Positions 35,645 through 48,201 are shown, counted from the first letter of the stretch. The stretch is 64,000 nt of DNA from Myxococcales bacterium (GCA_023954815.1 JAGSHB010000004.1:1-64000); one strand, 5' to 3'. The notes: generated from the sequence alone by a model not told the origin. Program-made: numbers and translations.

Positions 35645-37471
35645 CTACCAGACTGGCCCGTCTTTCCAAGCATCTGGCCAAGCTTCGCCGCGATTGCCCG
35701 GAATCTCGGTGCCATCACCTGCCGTCACGAAATTGCCCACATCACTGAATGCGCGCTCGGTTGACGTACGATCGCCGCGCTGCCGAAAGCCACTGAGCTG
35801 GCCACCGACACGCACCTTCACCACCTCGTGAGGCGCCGCGCGCAGGTCGACGAGCGCGCCCTTGCGAGCCGCATTCATCAGCTGTTCTTCATTGCCGATG
35901 GGGTCAGCGATGGTTTTGGCCTTCAGCGTCCAGATGAGCAGGCTGGTCGGTGCCTGATCGCCAAAATGGGTCGCGAGTAGGTCGTCGTGACCGTAGAACT
36001 GCTTGCCGATGTCGTTTTGATTGACCGGCCCAGCCATGAGGCAAATGCCCGCGAGCAAGTCGCAATCTTCCGGCAAGTCGACGACGCCCATGAGTTCAGC
36101 GTAGAGCGCGCCGCGGGCGGCCGATGCACCGCATGCCTGCAGTGCGAGCTCCCAGTCGAGGCCCAACCGGCTCAGCGCGCTCCGTGACACACCAGTGATG
36201 TAGACCCGCTGACCCACCAGCGCGAAGGCCTTGCGGCTTTTTTCGGCGTTGCGCGAAAACACCCGGCCGGATGGCAGGTCGATCCACTTGGGCATGCGCT
36301 TGACGACCTCATCGGTCACCGACTCGAGCATGGTGCGCAGCTGTCTGATCCGGGCCTTACCACCGGGCGAGAGCACGTCGATGCGATCGATGAGCAGCAC
36401 GTCCTTGGCCACCTCACGCGACAGCCCCGTCCAGTGGGCGAAGGCGTTATAGCCGGCGCGACCTGCCTGCACCGTCAGCTCATCCGGCACGTCCATGTCC
36501 TGGCGCTCTTGGTACTGCGGTGGTGCCTTGGCCTCCGCGTTGACGCCGGGCTGCACCCGCTCGGATCGAAACGCCAACAGATTGGCGCCGATTTTACGGG
36601 CGGTCTGCACGCTCATGTCGATACGGTTCGCTTGTGGAACCTGACCGACCTGCGCCACCAAACTGATGCGCCAACCTAGGGCCTTGTCCTCCAATTTGAG
36701 GCCGCACAGCTCCTCCAAGCCCCGAATCATGGGCCGATTGCCCGCGCGCGGCTTGCCACAGAAGGGCGCCATGAAGACCTGTGCCCGGCGCTTTCCGACC
36801 GAGGCGAGCACCGCCGCCCGCTCCATGGAGTCGGCCAAAATACCGAGGTGGAGGTGCCGCAAGTAGCCGATGGTCGGGATGTCGTCGACGTGGCGCGTGC
36901 GCTTGTTCCACAGCCGCCAAGGGACAGTTACCAAGCTGGCGAAGGGCTGGTGGCCGACGATGGTCAGCAGGGCGGTGAAGGGCGTGCGGTACGGGCGGGT
37001 CATGACGATGTGGGTCATCAGGGCGCCGTCGAGCACATCGGCCTCGCGCTGGTCGAGTCCTCGCAGCAGATGCGCTGCTCGGCGGCTGTCCTCTGGCCCG
37101 AGTGTGACCTGTTTCTGACCACGAAAGTTGGTCGACTGCCGCGCGGAGAGGACGCCGAGGCTGAGTTCGTCAAAGAGTTCACGCTCCAACACTGGCTCGG
37201 CTGGCTCGAAGGCTGTGGGCCGATCTAACGCCAGCAACTTCAGGGCGTCAGCCGCTTCAGACTGGGTCAACCCAACGCGGGTGCGATAACCGACGGGCGA
37301 GCCCGACGCTAGACTGGCCGGTAGGTGATAGCGGTTGCGTTTTTCACCGTCGGCGGCGAACTCCGCTTGGCGCTGGCGACGTTGAACGACCTCGGGCGGC
37401 GAAATCGCGATGACTTCAAGGTTCTTAGGGGCTGCCTGAGGATCGATGGGGCGAGCGACTTTGGTGGCCAT
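35645..37471 (-). CDS. uncharacterised 608-residue protein
   Basis: I do not recognise this protein. It has no signal peptide, no TM helix and no Walker or metal motif. The composition is mixed alpha-beta, and codon use resembles that of neighbouring genes, so it is a real gene. Stretches that may help searches are LGWRISLVAQVGQVPQANR (about 265-285), SREVAKDVLLIDRIDVLSPG (about 360-380), GQRVYITGVSRSALSRLGLD and YGHDDLLATHFGDQAPTSLL. The start is chosen at 37471, with GGAG about 9 nt upstream, because the first 25 codons of the longer frame are Arg/Cys-rich and unlikely. It converges with the AttH-like gene and follows mtnA, with a likely terminator between. Confidence 0.75.
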   Translation of the reverse strand: MATKVARPIDPQAAPKNLEVIAISPPEVVQRRQRQAEFAADGEKRNRYHLPASLASGSPVGYRTRVGLTQSEAADALKLLALDRPTAFEPAEPVLERELFDELSLGVLSARQSTNFRGQKQVTLGPEDSRRAAHLLRGLDQREADVLDGALMTHIVMTRPYRTPFTALLTIVGHQPFASLVTVPWRLWNKRTRHVDDIPTIGYLRHLHLGILADSMERAAVLASVGKRRAQVFMAPFCGKPRAGNRPMIRGLEELCGLKLEDKALGWRISLVAQVGQVPQANRIDMSVQTARKIGANLLAFRSERVQPGVNAEAKAPPQYQERQDMDVPDELTVQAGRAGYNAFAHWTGLSREVAKDVLLIDRIDVLSPGGKARIRQLRTMLESVTDEVVKRMPKWIDLPSGRVFSRNAEKSRKAFALVGQRVYITGVSRSALSRLGLDWELALQACGASAARGALYAELMGVVDLPEDCDLLAGICLMAGPVNQNDIGKQFYGHDDLLATHFGDQAPTSLLIWTLKAKTIADPIGNEEQLMNAARKGALVDLRAAPHEVVKVRVGGQLSGFRQRGDRTSTERAFSDVGNFVTAGDGTEIPGNRGEAWPDAWKDGPVW

Positions 37472-37531
37472 GGGGTTGCTCCAAAATGCGACTGATCGGT
37501 CGAGTCTTGTTCTATCGGCCCCCCAATAGCA

Positions 37532-37568
37532 CAAAGGGACGCCCAATGGTCAAGCCACGGAGCGTCCC
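37532..37568 (-). terminator. candidate intrinsic terminator after mtnA
   Basis: On the minus strand GGGACGC and GCGTCCC form a perfect 7-bp stem (37536-37542 with 37562-37568) around a 19-nt loop with its own short complementarity. It is followed by TTTGTG. It lies just downstream of the mtnA stop. The T-tract is short, so efficiency is uncertain. Confidence 0.5.
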
Positions 37569-37589
37569 TGCGTCTTTATCTGGCAGCAG

Positions 37590-38687
37590 CTAGGTCGTGC
37601 GAGTGGCAGCGGCGACCATCTGGGACAGCGCATCCGCATAAGGGGCCTGTGCCACGCCTTGTTCGGTGATGATCGCGGTGACCAACTCGGCAGGGGTGAC
37701 GTCGAAGGCCGGGTTCTCGATGCCGATACCCGCCGGCGCGACCTGCAAGGGCGGCACAAGCTCAGCGGGCGCCCAGCCGCCGACATGGCTGACTTCGCGC
37801 TTTGTGCGCTGTTCAATCGGGATTTCAGCGCCAGTTGGGCAAGCCAAATCGACGGTTGAGGTAGGTGCGGCGACGTAAAATGGGATGCCGTGGTGCTTGC
37901 ACAGCACGGCGACCGCGTAGGTGCCGATCTTGTTGGCGACGTCGCCGTTGGCCGCGATGCGATCGGAGCCGACGATGGCGGCGGCGATCTTACCTTGCTG
38001 CATCATCCAGCCAGCCATGTTGTCGGTGATGAGGGTGGCCGGCAGGTTGTCTTGGACGCACTCCCAGGCTGTCAGGCGCGCGCCCTGGAGGTAGGGCCGG
38101 GTTTCGTCGACCCAGATGTGCAGGTCCTTGCCGGCTGCCACGCCCGCGCGCAACACGCCGAGCGCGGTACCGATTCCGCCCGTCGCCAGCGCGCCCGTGT
38201 TGCAATGATGCAGCACACCGCCGCTGTCGGGGAGCAGCGCGGCACCGTGCCGGCCCATCGCAGCGCACGCAGCGCGATCTTCATCGTGGACAGCTGTCGC
38301 TTCTTCAAACAGCGCCGCTGCCGATCGCTGTCCCGCGGCGTGGTCACGCTCGGCCCGGCGGCTGAGTCGATCGATCGCCCAAAATAGATTGACCGCCGTC
38401 GGCCGCGTGGCGGCAAAGCGAGCGCACCACTTGTCCCAAGCGGCATCCCAATCATCGGCGGGCGCGAGGGCCATGGCCTGGGCGAGTCCGTAGGCGGCGG
38501 TCACACCGATGGCAGGCGCCCCGCGCACCACCATGTCGGTGATGGCCTGGGCGACCTCCTCTGGGTCACTGAGTTCGCGCCACACCTCCTGCTCCGGCAG
38601 CAGGCGCTGGTCGATGAGCCGAACGATGAGCTGGCCGTTATCCAAGGCCTGACAGGTGACCGCTTCGATTTGGGTAGTCGCTTCCAT
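37590..38687 (-). CDS. mtnA: S-methyl-5-thioribose-1-phosphate isomerase
   Basis: This methionine-salvage enzyme converts methylthioribose-1-phosphate to methylthioribulose-1-phosphate. The 365-residue protein carries VVRGAPAIGVTAAYG, the active-site Cys in HCNTGALATGGIGTA (about residue 163) and the active-site Asp in VGSDRIAANGDVANKIGT (about 239). LITDNMAGWMM and VAAPTSTVDLACPTG are also typical, and distinguish it from the eIF2B-alpha regulatory relatives. The length is normal. No other mtn gene is in the window, so later salvage steps must be encoded elsewhere. It lies 72 nt downstream of the giant glycosyltransferase on the same strand. Confidence 0.93.
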   Translation of the reverse strand: MEATTQIEAVTCQALDNGQLIVRLIDQRLLPEQEVWRELSDPEEVAQAITDMVVRGAPAIGVTAAYGLAQAMALAPADDWDAAWDKWCARFAATRPTAVNLFWAIDRLSRRAERDHAAGQRSAAALFEEATAVHDEDRAACAAMGRHGAALLPDSGGVLHHCNTGALATGGIGTALGVLRAGVAAGKDLHIWVDETRPYLQGARLTAWECVQDNLPATLITDNMAGWMMQQGKIAAAIVGSDRIAANGDVANKIGTYAVAVLCKHHGIPFYVAAPTSTVDLACPTGAEIPIEQRTKREVSHVGGWAPAELVPPLQVAPAGIGIENPAFDVTPAELVTAIITEQGVAQAPYADALSQMVAAATRTT

Positions 38688-38759
38688 GGTCGTGATCCTG
38701 TGTGCGGGAGACGTGCTGCTGCGGTGACGCCCTCTTGTGGCGATGGGCAGCAGGGTGAC

Positions 38760-41700
38760 TCAACGAACAATGAGTTTGCCCAATGTGACGCGGTTGTCGT
38801 TGTGGCGGACCACGCCCGGCCCCGTTGCGCTCTTGATAATGAGGCGCTTGTCGTTGAGCGGATTGAACAGCCCCATGATGATGTCGTGCGCGCCGGCGGT
38901 CGTTCCCAGCGGCACCTCCTGCTCGATGAGCACACTGATGATGTCGCCCTTGAGCCAGTGGTTGGTCTGAAAACAGCCGGTGCAGCGCTTGCCCTCGCGC
39001 TTGCTGTGCGGGTGGATCGCCAGCGGCCAGAGATCGCGGTGCAACGGGTGGGGGTGCATGAAGATCATGTAGCTCGACGCCAGGCCCTGCCGCACCTCGA
39101 AATACAGCGTGAGCTTGTACTTCTTCGCCCGCCGAACAGAGCGCTCCGCCAGCTTGTAGCCCACGATGTAGAGCTTATTGTCGAAATTGACCTCGGTTTT
39201 GTTGATGCCTTTCAGTGCGTCAAACTGCTTGCGGTCCAATACGTGCTTCTTCAACCAAGAGTCGTCTTTTTGACCCTTAGCCAAGTGCGTCGCGGTCAGC
39301 ACCAACCTGGACGAACGGGCATCGACCACCGTGATGTGGCGCCCTTTATTCGCCCGGCGGAAGTTGAAGTTAAGCTCGGAGAAGTGGTCCTTCGGCACGA
39401 CGACAAAGCGCTGCTCACGGCTCATCGCGGAAGCCTCGGCGTTGTACTTGCCGCTGGCGACCGCAGCGGGCTCTGCAGTGTCGAGCGCAAAGTGGCCGCG
39501 AGATGGATCGCCCGCGACGAGGGACACCGCGTTGTCGATCAAGAGGGATGTCTTGTCGTTGCTGACCACGCGGGCCTTCTGGCCGTGGCCGTTGTACAGC
39601 GTCGCGCCCTTCCAACCGTCTGGTTTCCAACTCTTCGCGGCAGTGGGTCCGGCACCTTCTTTGCCAGCCTCGATCTGCACACGCTTGCCACCTGTGCGAT
39701 GGGCGATGCCAAACCACGCCTTGTGGTCGCGGATGCCGTCGCCGTTCTTGTCGTTGATGTCCTTCCAGCCGGCGATGGCGAGATCCAGCGAGCGACCGTT
39801 GGGACCAAAATCAGACACCCGCGTGGCGACATTGCGCCCAGCGAGCAGGCGCAGGGTGGCGCGGCGATCACCGAGCGTGGGCATGGTCTGGGTATAGAAG
39901 TTGCTGGCGATGGTGTGGCGACCACCGGGTGCATACTTGAACACCCGCGGCGGCTCGCCATCGGCCTGTTGAGAGGCCTGCCCGGTGCGCTCCAGTAGGT
40001 GTTTTTGCGAGAAGTGCAGGCTGAGTTCAGGCAGGAGACCAAAAGCGTAACCGCCAGTCATCAATAGCGCCGCCATCAGGGGCAAGGCGGTGGCGATGCG
40101 CGGCCGTTCGATGAGGGCGGTGAGCTCCAAGCCGACGTAGCGGGCGAGCTCCACCCAGCGATAGGTGCGAGCGGCGTGGTTGCCGATGACCAGCACCATC
40201 AACCCGACGAGCAGCGCCGTATCGGGGGCGGTCAGCAGGACGCGGGCGAGATAGCGGGCGCCTTCCGGTGCGAGCCAAACAATGCGGCCAGCGAGCACCA
40301 CAAACAGACTGCTGCCGACGACCAGCGCGGCGCTGAGGGCGCCCAAAGCCCACGCTGCTCGGTTGGTTCCAGCGCGGTGCCCGACGACCAGGGCCAACGC
40401 GATGGCAAATCCCCAGGTGGCTGCCAAATAGCCGTAGCTCCATGTGCCCGCGACCTGACTGCCGCCGACGCCCAGACCACCGAGCGCGATGAGCACGAGG
40501 ACGGCCGTGGTCATGACGCTGGAGCCACCCAAGGCGTTGAGAACGCCGTCGACCATGGACGGCGAAGACGGGTCATTTGCAGCGCCGCGGCGGCCCGCTA
40601 GCCAAGAAAGGACGGCGGCGATGGCTGCCAACAGCAAGGGTGCGATGAATGGCGCCGATGACAGGCCAGCGACCAGCGCGCCGCCCCAACCCATCTGTGC
40701 AGCAGCCACCCAGAGACCGGCGATGGCCTGGGCAAGCGCCAACGCAGCAATCAGGCCCAGCGCGACGGGCTTACTCGCCGTCCATCCGCTTGCTTTTGCC
40801 AGCCACGACCACGGTGCGCGATCGCGGCGGCTGGGGTGCGCCAGGGCAGCGCCAGCGATGAGTGCGACGCCACAAGCGGCCCCGGCGATCACCTCAGGGC
40901 GGGTGGTTTGAATCGTGGTCCAAATGCGATCGTAGGTGTAGCCGGTGCGGGTGGCGTTGGCCCTGGACAACCCATCTGCCCGCGCGCCCATGCTGATCAA
41001 GACATCCAGCAGCCAGATCAGCGCGACGCCGCCCAACAGCCAGGCGCTTGCAGCCGCGCCTTGCAGGGTGGTCATGGTGCGCCGCAGCCAACCCACGGGC
41101 CGAGCCAGACCCAGGGCGAAGGCGCCCATGCTCAAGAACACAATGGCCCGCAAGCCGCGGTGGACTTTGAGCTCCTGCGGCCACTGGTAGACAGCCGAAT
41201 CGCCACCGAAAGGCGGATCCCAGGCCAACCAACGAACCAGCGTCGACGCTTCCTTGCCGATCTCACGATGCAGCAACAGGGTCGGCACGACGATGAGCAG
41301 CGTCAGCACAGGCCCGCCCGCTTTGCCTTGGCGAATGTCGAGCAGCAGCGTGGCCGTGACCGCAGCGACGATGGCCGCCACCGGCACGGCCACCTGATGA
41401 AACTCTGGCATCAAGGTGACGACCGCGACCAACGGCGCGCCAAACCCCATGGCCAATACGATACGCGTGCGCTGTGCATCGTCAGGCTGATCGGACTTGC
41501 CGGCCTGAGCGACGAGCAGGCGACCCATGGCCAACAGGAAGATCGCGCCCCACGGGTACAGCGAAAATCCGACCATGCCGACGATTTCCGAAAAATCACG
41601 GTGACTCTCAGGAATTCCGCCGCCAAAGGGCATCTGCGTGAAGCGAAAGCTGCGCAGGAAAGCACTCTGATCGTCGCCGAGCACCCACCAGGCGCACCCT

Positions 41701-42836
41701 GCGAGGAGCACCGCGCTGACCACGGCGCTGAGCAACGGACCCGGGCGCCAATCTGCAGCCACGACGACGTACCCAACGCAGATGGCGGCCCCCATGGTCA
41801 GACCGCCGAGACCGAGACCGAAAAACAAGATCGCCAGGCCAGCTGCGATCCACAGCGGCCACAGGCGCGCCTTCTGAGAGAGCCCCTGGGCCAGACCAAA
41901 GGTGGTCAACGCCACGCCGAGCGGTCCCGTCTGCGCCAACGTCACCAGCCTGGCGGACCCGGTCATCATGGGCAGCGTGGCGTAGACAATGACGGCCATC
42001 CAGGCGGCTTCTAGGCCGAAAAGACGGGCCATGGCGATAAATAGCAGCAGGCCAGTCAAGATCGCGAGCAACGCCCCTGGCAGCCGCGCGGCGGTCTCGC
42101 TGGCGCCCAATAGATCGAGGCTGACCGCGACGAGCCAGGTGTCGAGCAGCGGCGCCTGGACCGAGCGTTTGTCGACCTTGTGCTGCACCCGAAACCACGG
42201 CGATGGCGCACCAGCCGTCAGCACACCCGCCAGTTTGTCGGGGGCCGTGATCTGCTCGGATCCAACGAACAGCGGCGCGAATGACCCCGGCTTGTCTGTG
42301 GGCATGACGTGCTTCCAGAAGCCGCCGAGCAGCCCCCGCTGAACGGTGCGAGCGCGGGCGGCGGCCAGCTTGTCACGCACGATCTCGGTGGACCAACGCT
42401 TGCTCACGAGCACGATCAGCGCGCCGCGATTGCGATCGGTGATGTTGTCCAAATGGGTCGCTGCGCCGTTCCAGGATGCATCGAGATCGCGCGCGCCAAT
42501 GGCGGCATCGAGGTCGACAACGAGCCCGTGCGTGAGCCGATCATCCATCTGGCTCGCCGCAACCCGCAGCGCCTGAGCCGGCCGCGCATCTACCCGGCGC
42601 AGCGCCAGGCCGTCCGTCGCTTTTTCCAAGGGCCGGAGCAGTTTCTTGTCATCGTCCACGATCAAGATCTGTGGATTGCCAGCGATTTGGCGCGCCACCT
42701 GCGCCCTGTCCATCTCCCACGGGTCAAGCAAGCCGCTGCCACCGAGACCGGGCAAAACGACGAGCGACAGCAAGGCCACAGCAGCGAGTACATGCAACAA
42801 GCGGATCATGAGCGACGATCTCCAACCCCGGGTCAT
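38760..42836 (-). CDS. giant PMT/ArnT-type membrane glycosyltransferase
   Basis: This 1358-residue integral membrane protein starts with a basic N-terminus and TM1. The first outer loop carries LLDPWEMDRAQVARQIAGN, replacing the usual DE-x-R-Y motif of PMT/ArnT proteins. A long extracytoplasmic insert (about 60-235) has IVDDDKK and other soluble-domain sequence. VDKRSVQAPLLDTWLVAVSLDLLG and SETAARLPGALLAILTGLL then match the ArnT/PMT_2 core. About 18-20 TM helices follow, with two or more extra helix groups. The C-terminal ~340 residues are soluble, ending in the beta domain shared with the glycosyltransferase at 9036-12014 (HDIIMGLFNPLNDKRLII). The likely donor is a lipid-linked sugar; the acceptor is unknown. 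GGGAG lies close before this ATG; ATG 42809 is an alternative. Confidence 0.78.
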   Translation of the reverse strand: MTRGWRSSLMIRLLHVLAAVALLSLVVLPGLGGSGLLDPWEMDRAQVARQIAGNPQILIVDDDKKLLRPLEKATDGLALRRVDARPAQALRVAASQMDDRLTHGLVVDLDAAIGARDLDASWNGAATHLDNITDRNRGALIVLVSKRWSTEIVRDKLAAARARTVQRGLLGGFWKHVMPTDKPGSFAPLFVGSEQITAPDKLAGVLTAGAPSPWFRVQHKVDKRSVQAPLLDTWLVAVSLDLLGASETAARLPGALLAILTGLLLFIAMARLFGLEAAWMAVIVYATLPMMTGSARLVTLAQTGPLGVALTTFGLAQGLSQKARLWPLWIAAGLAILFFGLGLGGLTMGAAICVGYVVVAADWRPGPLLSAVVSAVLLAGCAWWVLGDDQSAFLRSFRFTQMPFGGGIPESHRDFSEIVGMVGFSLYPWGAIFLLAMGRLLVAQAGKSDQPDDAQRTRIVLAMGFGAPLVAVVTLMPEFHQVAVPVAAIVAAVTATLLLDIRQGKAGGPVLTLLIVVPTLLLHREIGKEASTLVRWLAWDPPFGGDSAVYQWPQELKVHRGLRAIVFLSMGAFALGLARPVGWLRRTMTTLQGAAASAWLLGGVALIWLLDVLISMGARADGLSRANATRTGYTYDRIWTTIQTTRPEVIAGAACGVALIAGAALAHPSRRDRAPWSWLAKASGWTASKPVALGLIAALALAQAIAGLWVAAAQMGWGGALVAGLSSAPFIAPLLLAAIAAVLSWLAGRRGAANDPSSPSMVDGVLNALGGSSVMTTAVLVLIALGGLGVGGSQVAGTWSYGYLAATWGFAIALALVVGHRAGTNRAAWALGALSAALVVGSSLFVVLAGRIVWLAPEGARYLARVLLTAPDTALLVGLMVLVIGNHAARTYRWVELARYVGLELTALIERPRIATALPLMAALLMTGGYAFGLLPELSLHFSQKHLLERTGQASQQADGEPPRVFKYAPGGRHTIASNFYTQTMPTLGDRRATLRLLAGRNVATRVSDFGPNGRSLDLAIAGWKDINDKNGDGIRDHKAWFGIAHRTGGKRVQIEAGKEGAGPTAAKSWKPDGWKGATLYNGHGQKARVVSNDKTSLLIDNAVSLVAGDPSRGHFALDTAEPAAVASGKYNAEASAMSREQRFVVVPKDHFSELNFNFRRANKGRHITVVDARSSRLVLTATHLAKGQKDDSWLKKHVLDRKQFDALKGINKTEVNFDNKLYIVGYKLAERSVRRAKKYKLTLYFEVRQGLASSYMIFMHPHPLHRDLWPLAIHPHSKREGKRCTGCFQTNHWLKGDIISVLIEQEVPLGTTAGAHDIIMGLFNPLNDKRLIIKSATGPGVVRHNDNRVTLGKLIVR

Positions 42837-42995
42837 TGTCTCCCAGGCGAACTCAAGGGCGCGAGACCCTAGCAGAAGCGCCGGATGGGGCAAGGAGGCC
42901 TTGTCTTTGCGTGTTGGGACGAAGATTGCCTCGAACCTGATCCCAACTGCGCAAAACTTTGACCGCTTTTTTCATCTTTGTACGGGCTCATTGCC

Positions 42996-43023
42996 TTGAC
43001 ACCGCTTCGGCGCGACCTATAAA
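42996..43023 (+). promoter_or_regulatory. strong sigma-70-type promoter of the dnaG-rpoD operon
   Basis: A perfect -35 TTGACA (42996-43001) is followed after 16 nt by TATAAA (43018-43023), five of six matches to TATAAT. Transcription would start near 43030, about 28 nt before the ATG of the 48-codon ORF. It is the best housekeeping promoter I find in the window and fits expression of the primase-sigma operon. Confidence 0.75.
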
Positions 43024-43057
43024 ACACCTGCCCTTCGCCCGAAAGTAGGGCAAAGGC

Positions 43058-43204
43058 ATGGCCGGTTCGCACAACCACAGCACGCAACGACGGCGTCCAA
43101 AGGGCGGTCTTCGTGCCAGGGATGCGAAGAAGGCTCTCGTCGTCGAGAGGTTTGAACGAACGATCCGAGGGGCACTCGGGTCGGGATTTCACGTTCTTCT
43201 GTGA
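43058..43204 (+). CDS. 48-residue basic ORF coupled to dnaG
   Basis: This unannotated small gene candidate sits where many bacteria carry rpsU (bS21) ahead of dnaG. It starts ATG with AGGG 7 nt upstream and ends in TGA at 43202-43204, which overlaps the GTG start of dnaG in the 4-nt GTGA arrangement of translational coupling. A strong promoter lies 35 nt upstream. The product is rich in Arg, Lys and Gly: its first half is basic (STQRRRPKGGLRARDAKK), then ALVVERFERTIRGALGSG could form a helix. It does not show the bS21 consensus. It could be a divergent ribosomal or nucleic-acid-binding peptide, or a leader that times primase synthesis. Coding status is inferred from signals, not homology. Confidence 0.6.
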   Translation: MAGSHNHSTQRRRPKGGLRARDAKKALVVERFERTIRGALGSGFHVLL

Positions 43205-45118
43205 GCAGCATGGCCGGCAGAATCGCGCAGAATGTCATCCGCGAGATCACCGCACGCACGGATATGCGCGCGGTGGTTGGTGATGTGGTGCGTCTGTCGA
43301 AAGCTGGCGGCGGGTCGCTCAAGGGCCTGTGCCCCTTTCACAACGAAAAGACCCCCTCGTTCACGATCAACGTTGGCCAGAAGGTCTACTACTGCCACGG
43401 CTGCGGCGCTGGCGGTGATGTGATCTCCTTTGTGCGCGAGACCCGCGGGCTGAACTTTGGCGAGGCTGTCGAGTGGCTCGCCGATCGCGTCGGCATTCAG
43501 ATCGAACGGGAAGAGCTCTCCCCAGCCGAGCAGCGGAAACGGCGCCAAGAGCGCAGTGAACGGGCCCGATTGCTCGATTTGAACCGCGCGGCGCTGGCCT
43601 GTTTTCAGCGGCAGCTCATGGGACCTGCAGGCGCCTCTGCCCGCGCTTACCTGCGGGAACGCGGCCTCAGTGAAGAGACCGTACAGACCTTCGGTGTCGG
43701 CTGTGCGCCCGATAGCTGGGATGCGCTGACCCGTGATCTCATCGAGCGCGGATTTGAGGAGCGCGAGCTGTTGCAATTGGGCCTAGCGGCGCAACGGCGC
43801 AGTGGCCAGGGGCTCTACGACCGCTTTCGTGATCGTCTGATGTTCCCGGTCTACACGGCGATGGGTGATCCGGTCGCTTTTGGCGGTCGTGATCTCAGCG
43901 GCACCAGCCAAGCCAAGTACATGAACTCGCCGGAGAGCGAGCTGCAGAGCCGCCAACAGAAGTTCTACAAGAAGAGCCACGTGGTCTTCGGGCTGAGCAC
44001 CGCGAGAAAGGGCATTCGCACCAGCGGCATCGCGATTTTGGTGGAAGGCAACCTCGACGTGATGATGATGCACCAGCACGGCATCACCAACGCGGTCTGT
44101 CCCATGGGCACTGCCCTGACGGTCCAGCAGCTCGGTGAGATCAAGCGCTTCACCGATCGTGTAGCCCTGGTGTTCGACGGCGACAAGGCCGGCCGCGCAG
44201 CCATGATGAAGTCGGTACCCAAGTGCTTGGAAGCCGGTCTCGACGGGGTCTATGTACTCCTGCCCGAGGGAGACGATCCCGATACCCTACTGCGCGCAGG
44301 CGGCATCGATGCGTGGGATGAGGTCTTCGCCAAAGGCAAGAATCTGATCCATGGCTGGATCGACGCCATGGTGGCCCAATGGGACGGCACAATTCGCGGA
44401 AAGAGCGAGATTCTCAAGGCGGTAGCGCCGATCTTGGCTACGATTTCCGACCCGATTAGCCACGATATGGCCAAGGATTATCTCGGTACGCGCCTGCTCG
44501 GAGACCGGATCGAAGACAATCGCCGGCCGCTCAATAATTACCTGTCGAAGGCGCCGCGGCGCCGTCACGAGCAGGACACGGAGCAACCGCGTGTCGCCTT
44601 GGGTCCAGCGATTCCACCCGGCGAGTTGAACCTCGCGCGCACCATGATGTGGCATCCGCATCTGCTGCCCGACTTGGAGACCACGGGTGCGTTGGAATAC
44701 GTCACCCACGACTCGCTGCGACAGGCGCTATTGCATCTCATCGGTCACGCGAAAGCCCAGGGTGAGGTGCATCCCAGCGATCTGCCCGGCTGGCTCGCCC
44801 AGGTGCCCGATGACGCCGCGCGTCGGGGGTTGCTCGCTGCCCTCACCGAACCGGCCAAGGTTGGACAAGACGACTGCGTGCCCTACCTCGAGCACATCAT
44901 CGATCAGCTGGAGATCGCCGCGTGGCGCACCCATAAAGCTGCCCTCACCGAGCGTGCCCAGCTGGCAACCGACGAAACCGAACAACTACAACTCGCTCGC
45001 GAGATGACTGAGGCTGCGCGCCGCATCCGCGAACTCAATCGCCATTTGATCCAGACACAGCAAGCGGGGCCTAACGCCACGCCGCCCGCTGATGGTGTCG
45101 CCCAGAAAGGAAGTGTCC

Positions 45119-45126
<8 letters not shown>
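43201..45126 (+). CDS. dnaG: DNA primase
   Basis: This enzyme makes RNA primers at the replication fork. The 641-residue protein has a CHC2 zinc-binding domain at about 43-75 ([28 protein letters not shown]), then the catalytic core. The TOPRIM metal site includes [16 protein letters not shown] (about 279-294) and [15 protein letters not shown] (about 320-335). The C-terminal ~180 residues are the helical helicase-binding region. The GTG start is favoured over ATG 43210 because it overlaps the stop of the small ORF by 4 nt. The stop overlaps the rpoD start by 8 nt, so all three genes form one translational unit. Confidence 0.96.
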
Positions 45127-47857
<2,731 letters not shown>

Positions 47858-47927
47858 CACCGCGGCAAGACGGCGGACCTTCACAGTCACGCAACGCTAT
47901 GACGACCGCTTTTCCAAGGTCGCAAGC

Positions 47928-47956
47928 TTGACAAGCGCAGGCAGGGAGCCCAAAAC
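47928..47956 (+). promoter_or_regulatory. possible tRNA promoter
   Basis: TTGACA (47928-47933) is a perfect -35, followed after 17 nt by CAAAAC (47951-47956), which matches the -10 consensus at only three positions. It sits about 58 nt before the tRNA. The weak -10 keeps confidence low. Confidence 0.3.
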
Positions 47957-48013
47957 GTCCAGCGGATCACTCCGCAGGGCCCTGCCGCTCCCGCGCTGAG
48001 ATCCAGGCGAAAA

Positions 48014-48089
48014 GGGCCTATAGCTCAGCGGTTAGAGCTGCCGGCTCATAACCGGCTGGTCCCTGGTTCGAACCCAGGTGGGCCCACCA
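48014..48089 (+). tRNA. tRNA with CAT anticodon, probably Ile2 (lysidine type)
   Basis: This is a complete cloverleaf of 76 nt including encoded CCA. The acceptor GGGCCTA pairs with TGGGCCC (one G-T). The D arm is GCTC/GAGC, the anticodon stem GCCGG/CCGGC with loop CTCATAA (anticodon 48047-48049), and the T arm CCTGG/CCAGG with loop TTCGAAC. CAT can mean elongator Met or Ile2. The D-loop AGCGGTTA is one nt shorter than in typical elongator Met, and the GC-rich acceptor resembles bacterial Ile2, whose C34 is modified to lysidine. The absence of a C1-A72 mismatch (G1-C72 here) rules out the initiator. Confidence 0.9.
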
Positions 48090-48201
48090 CGCCCCACCTT
48101 GGGGCACGCCAGGCCCCTTGCGAACGACTCTTCGGAGCTGTAAGCGAGGGACAAGGCGCTAGATCTCGCCCATTTACCCTTTACAAGCGGCGGAGTGCAC
48201 T

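Noticed and set aside
40836-42014. 392-residue plus-strand frame across the giant glycosyltransferase
   Set aside because: It is antisense to TM-rich PMT sequence and its own product is Arg/Gln/His-rich without structure.
48014-48089. elongator or initiator tRNA-Met
   Set aside because: G1-C72 excludes the initiator; the shorter D-loop and GC-rich acceptor favour Ile2, although elongator Met is not fully excluded.
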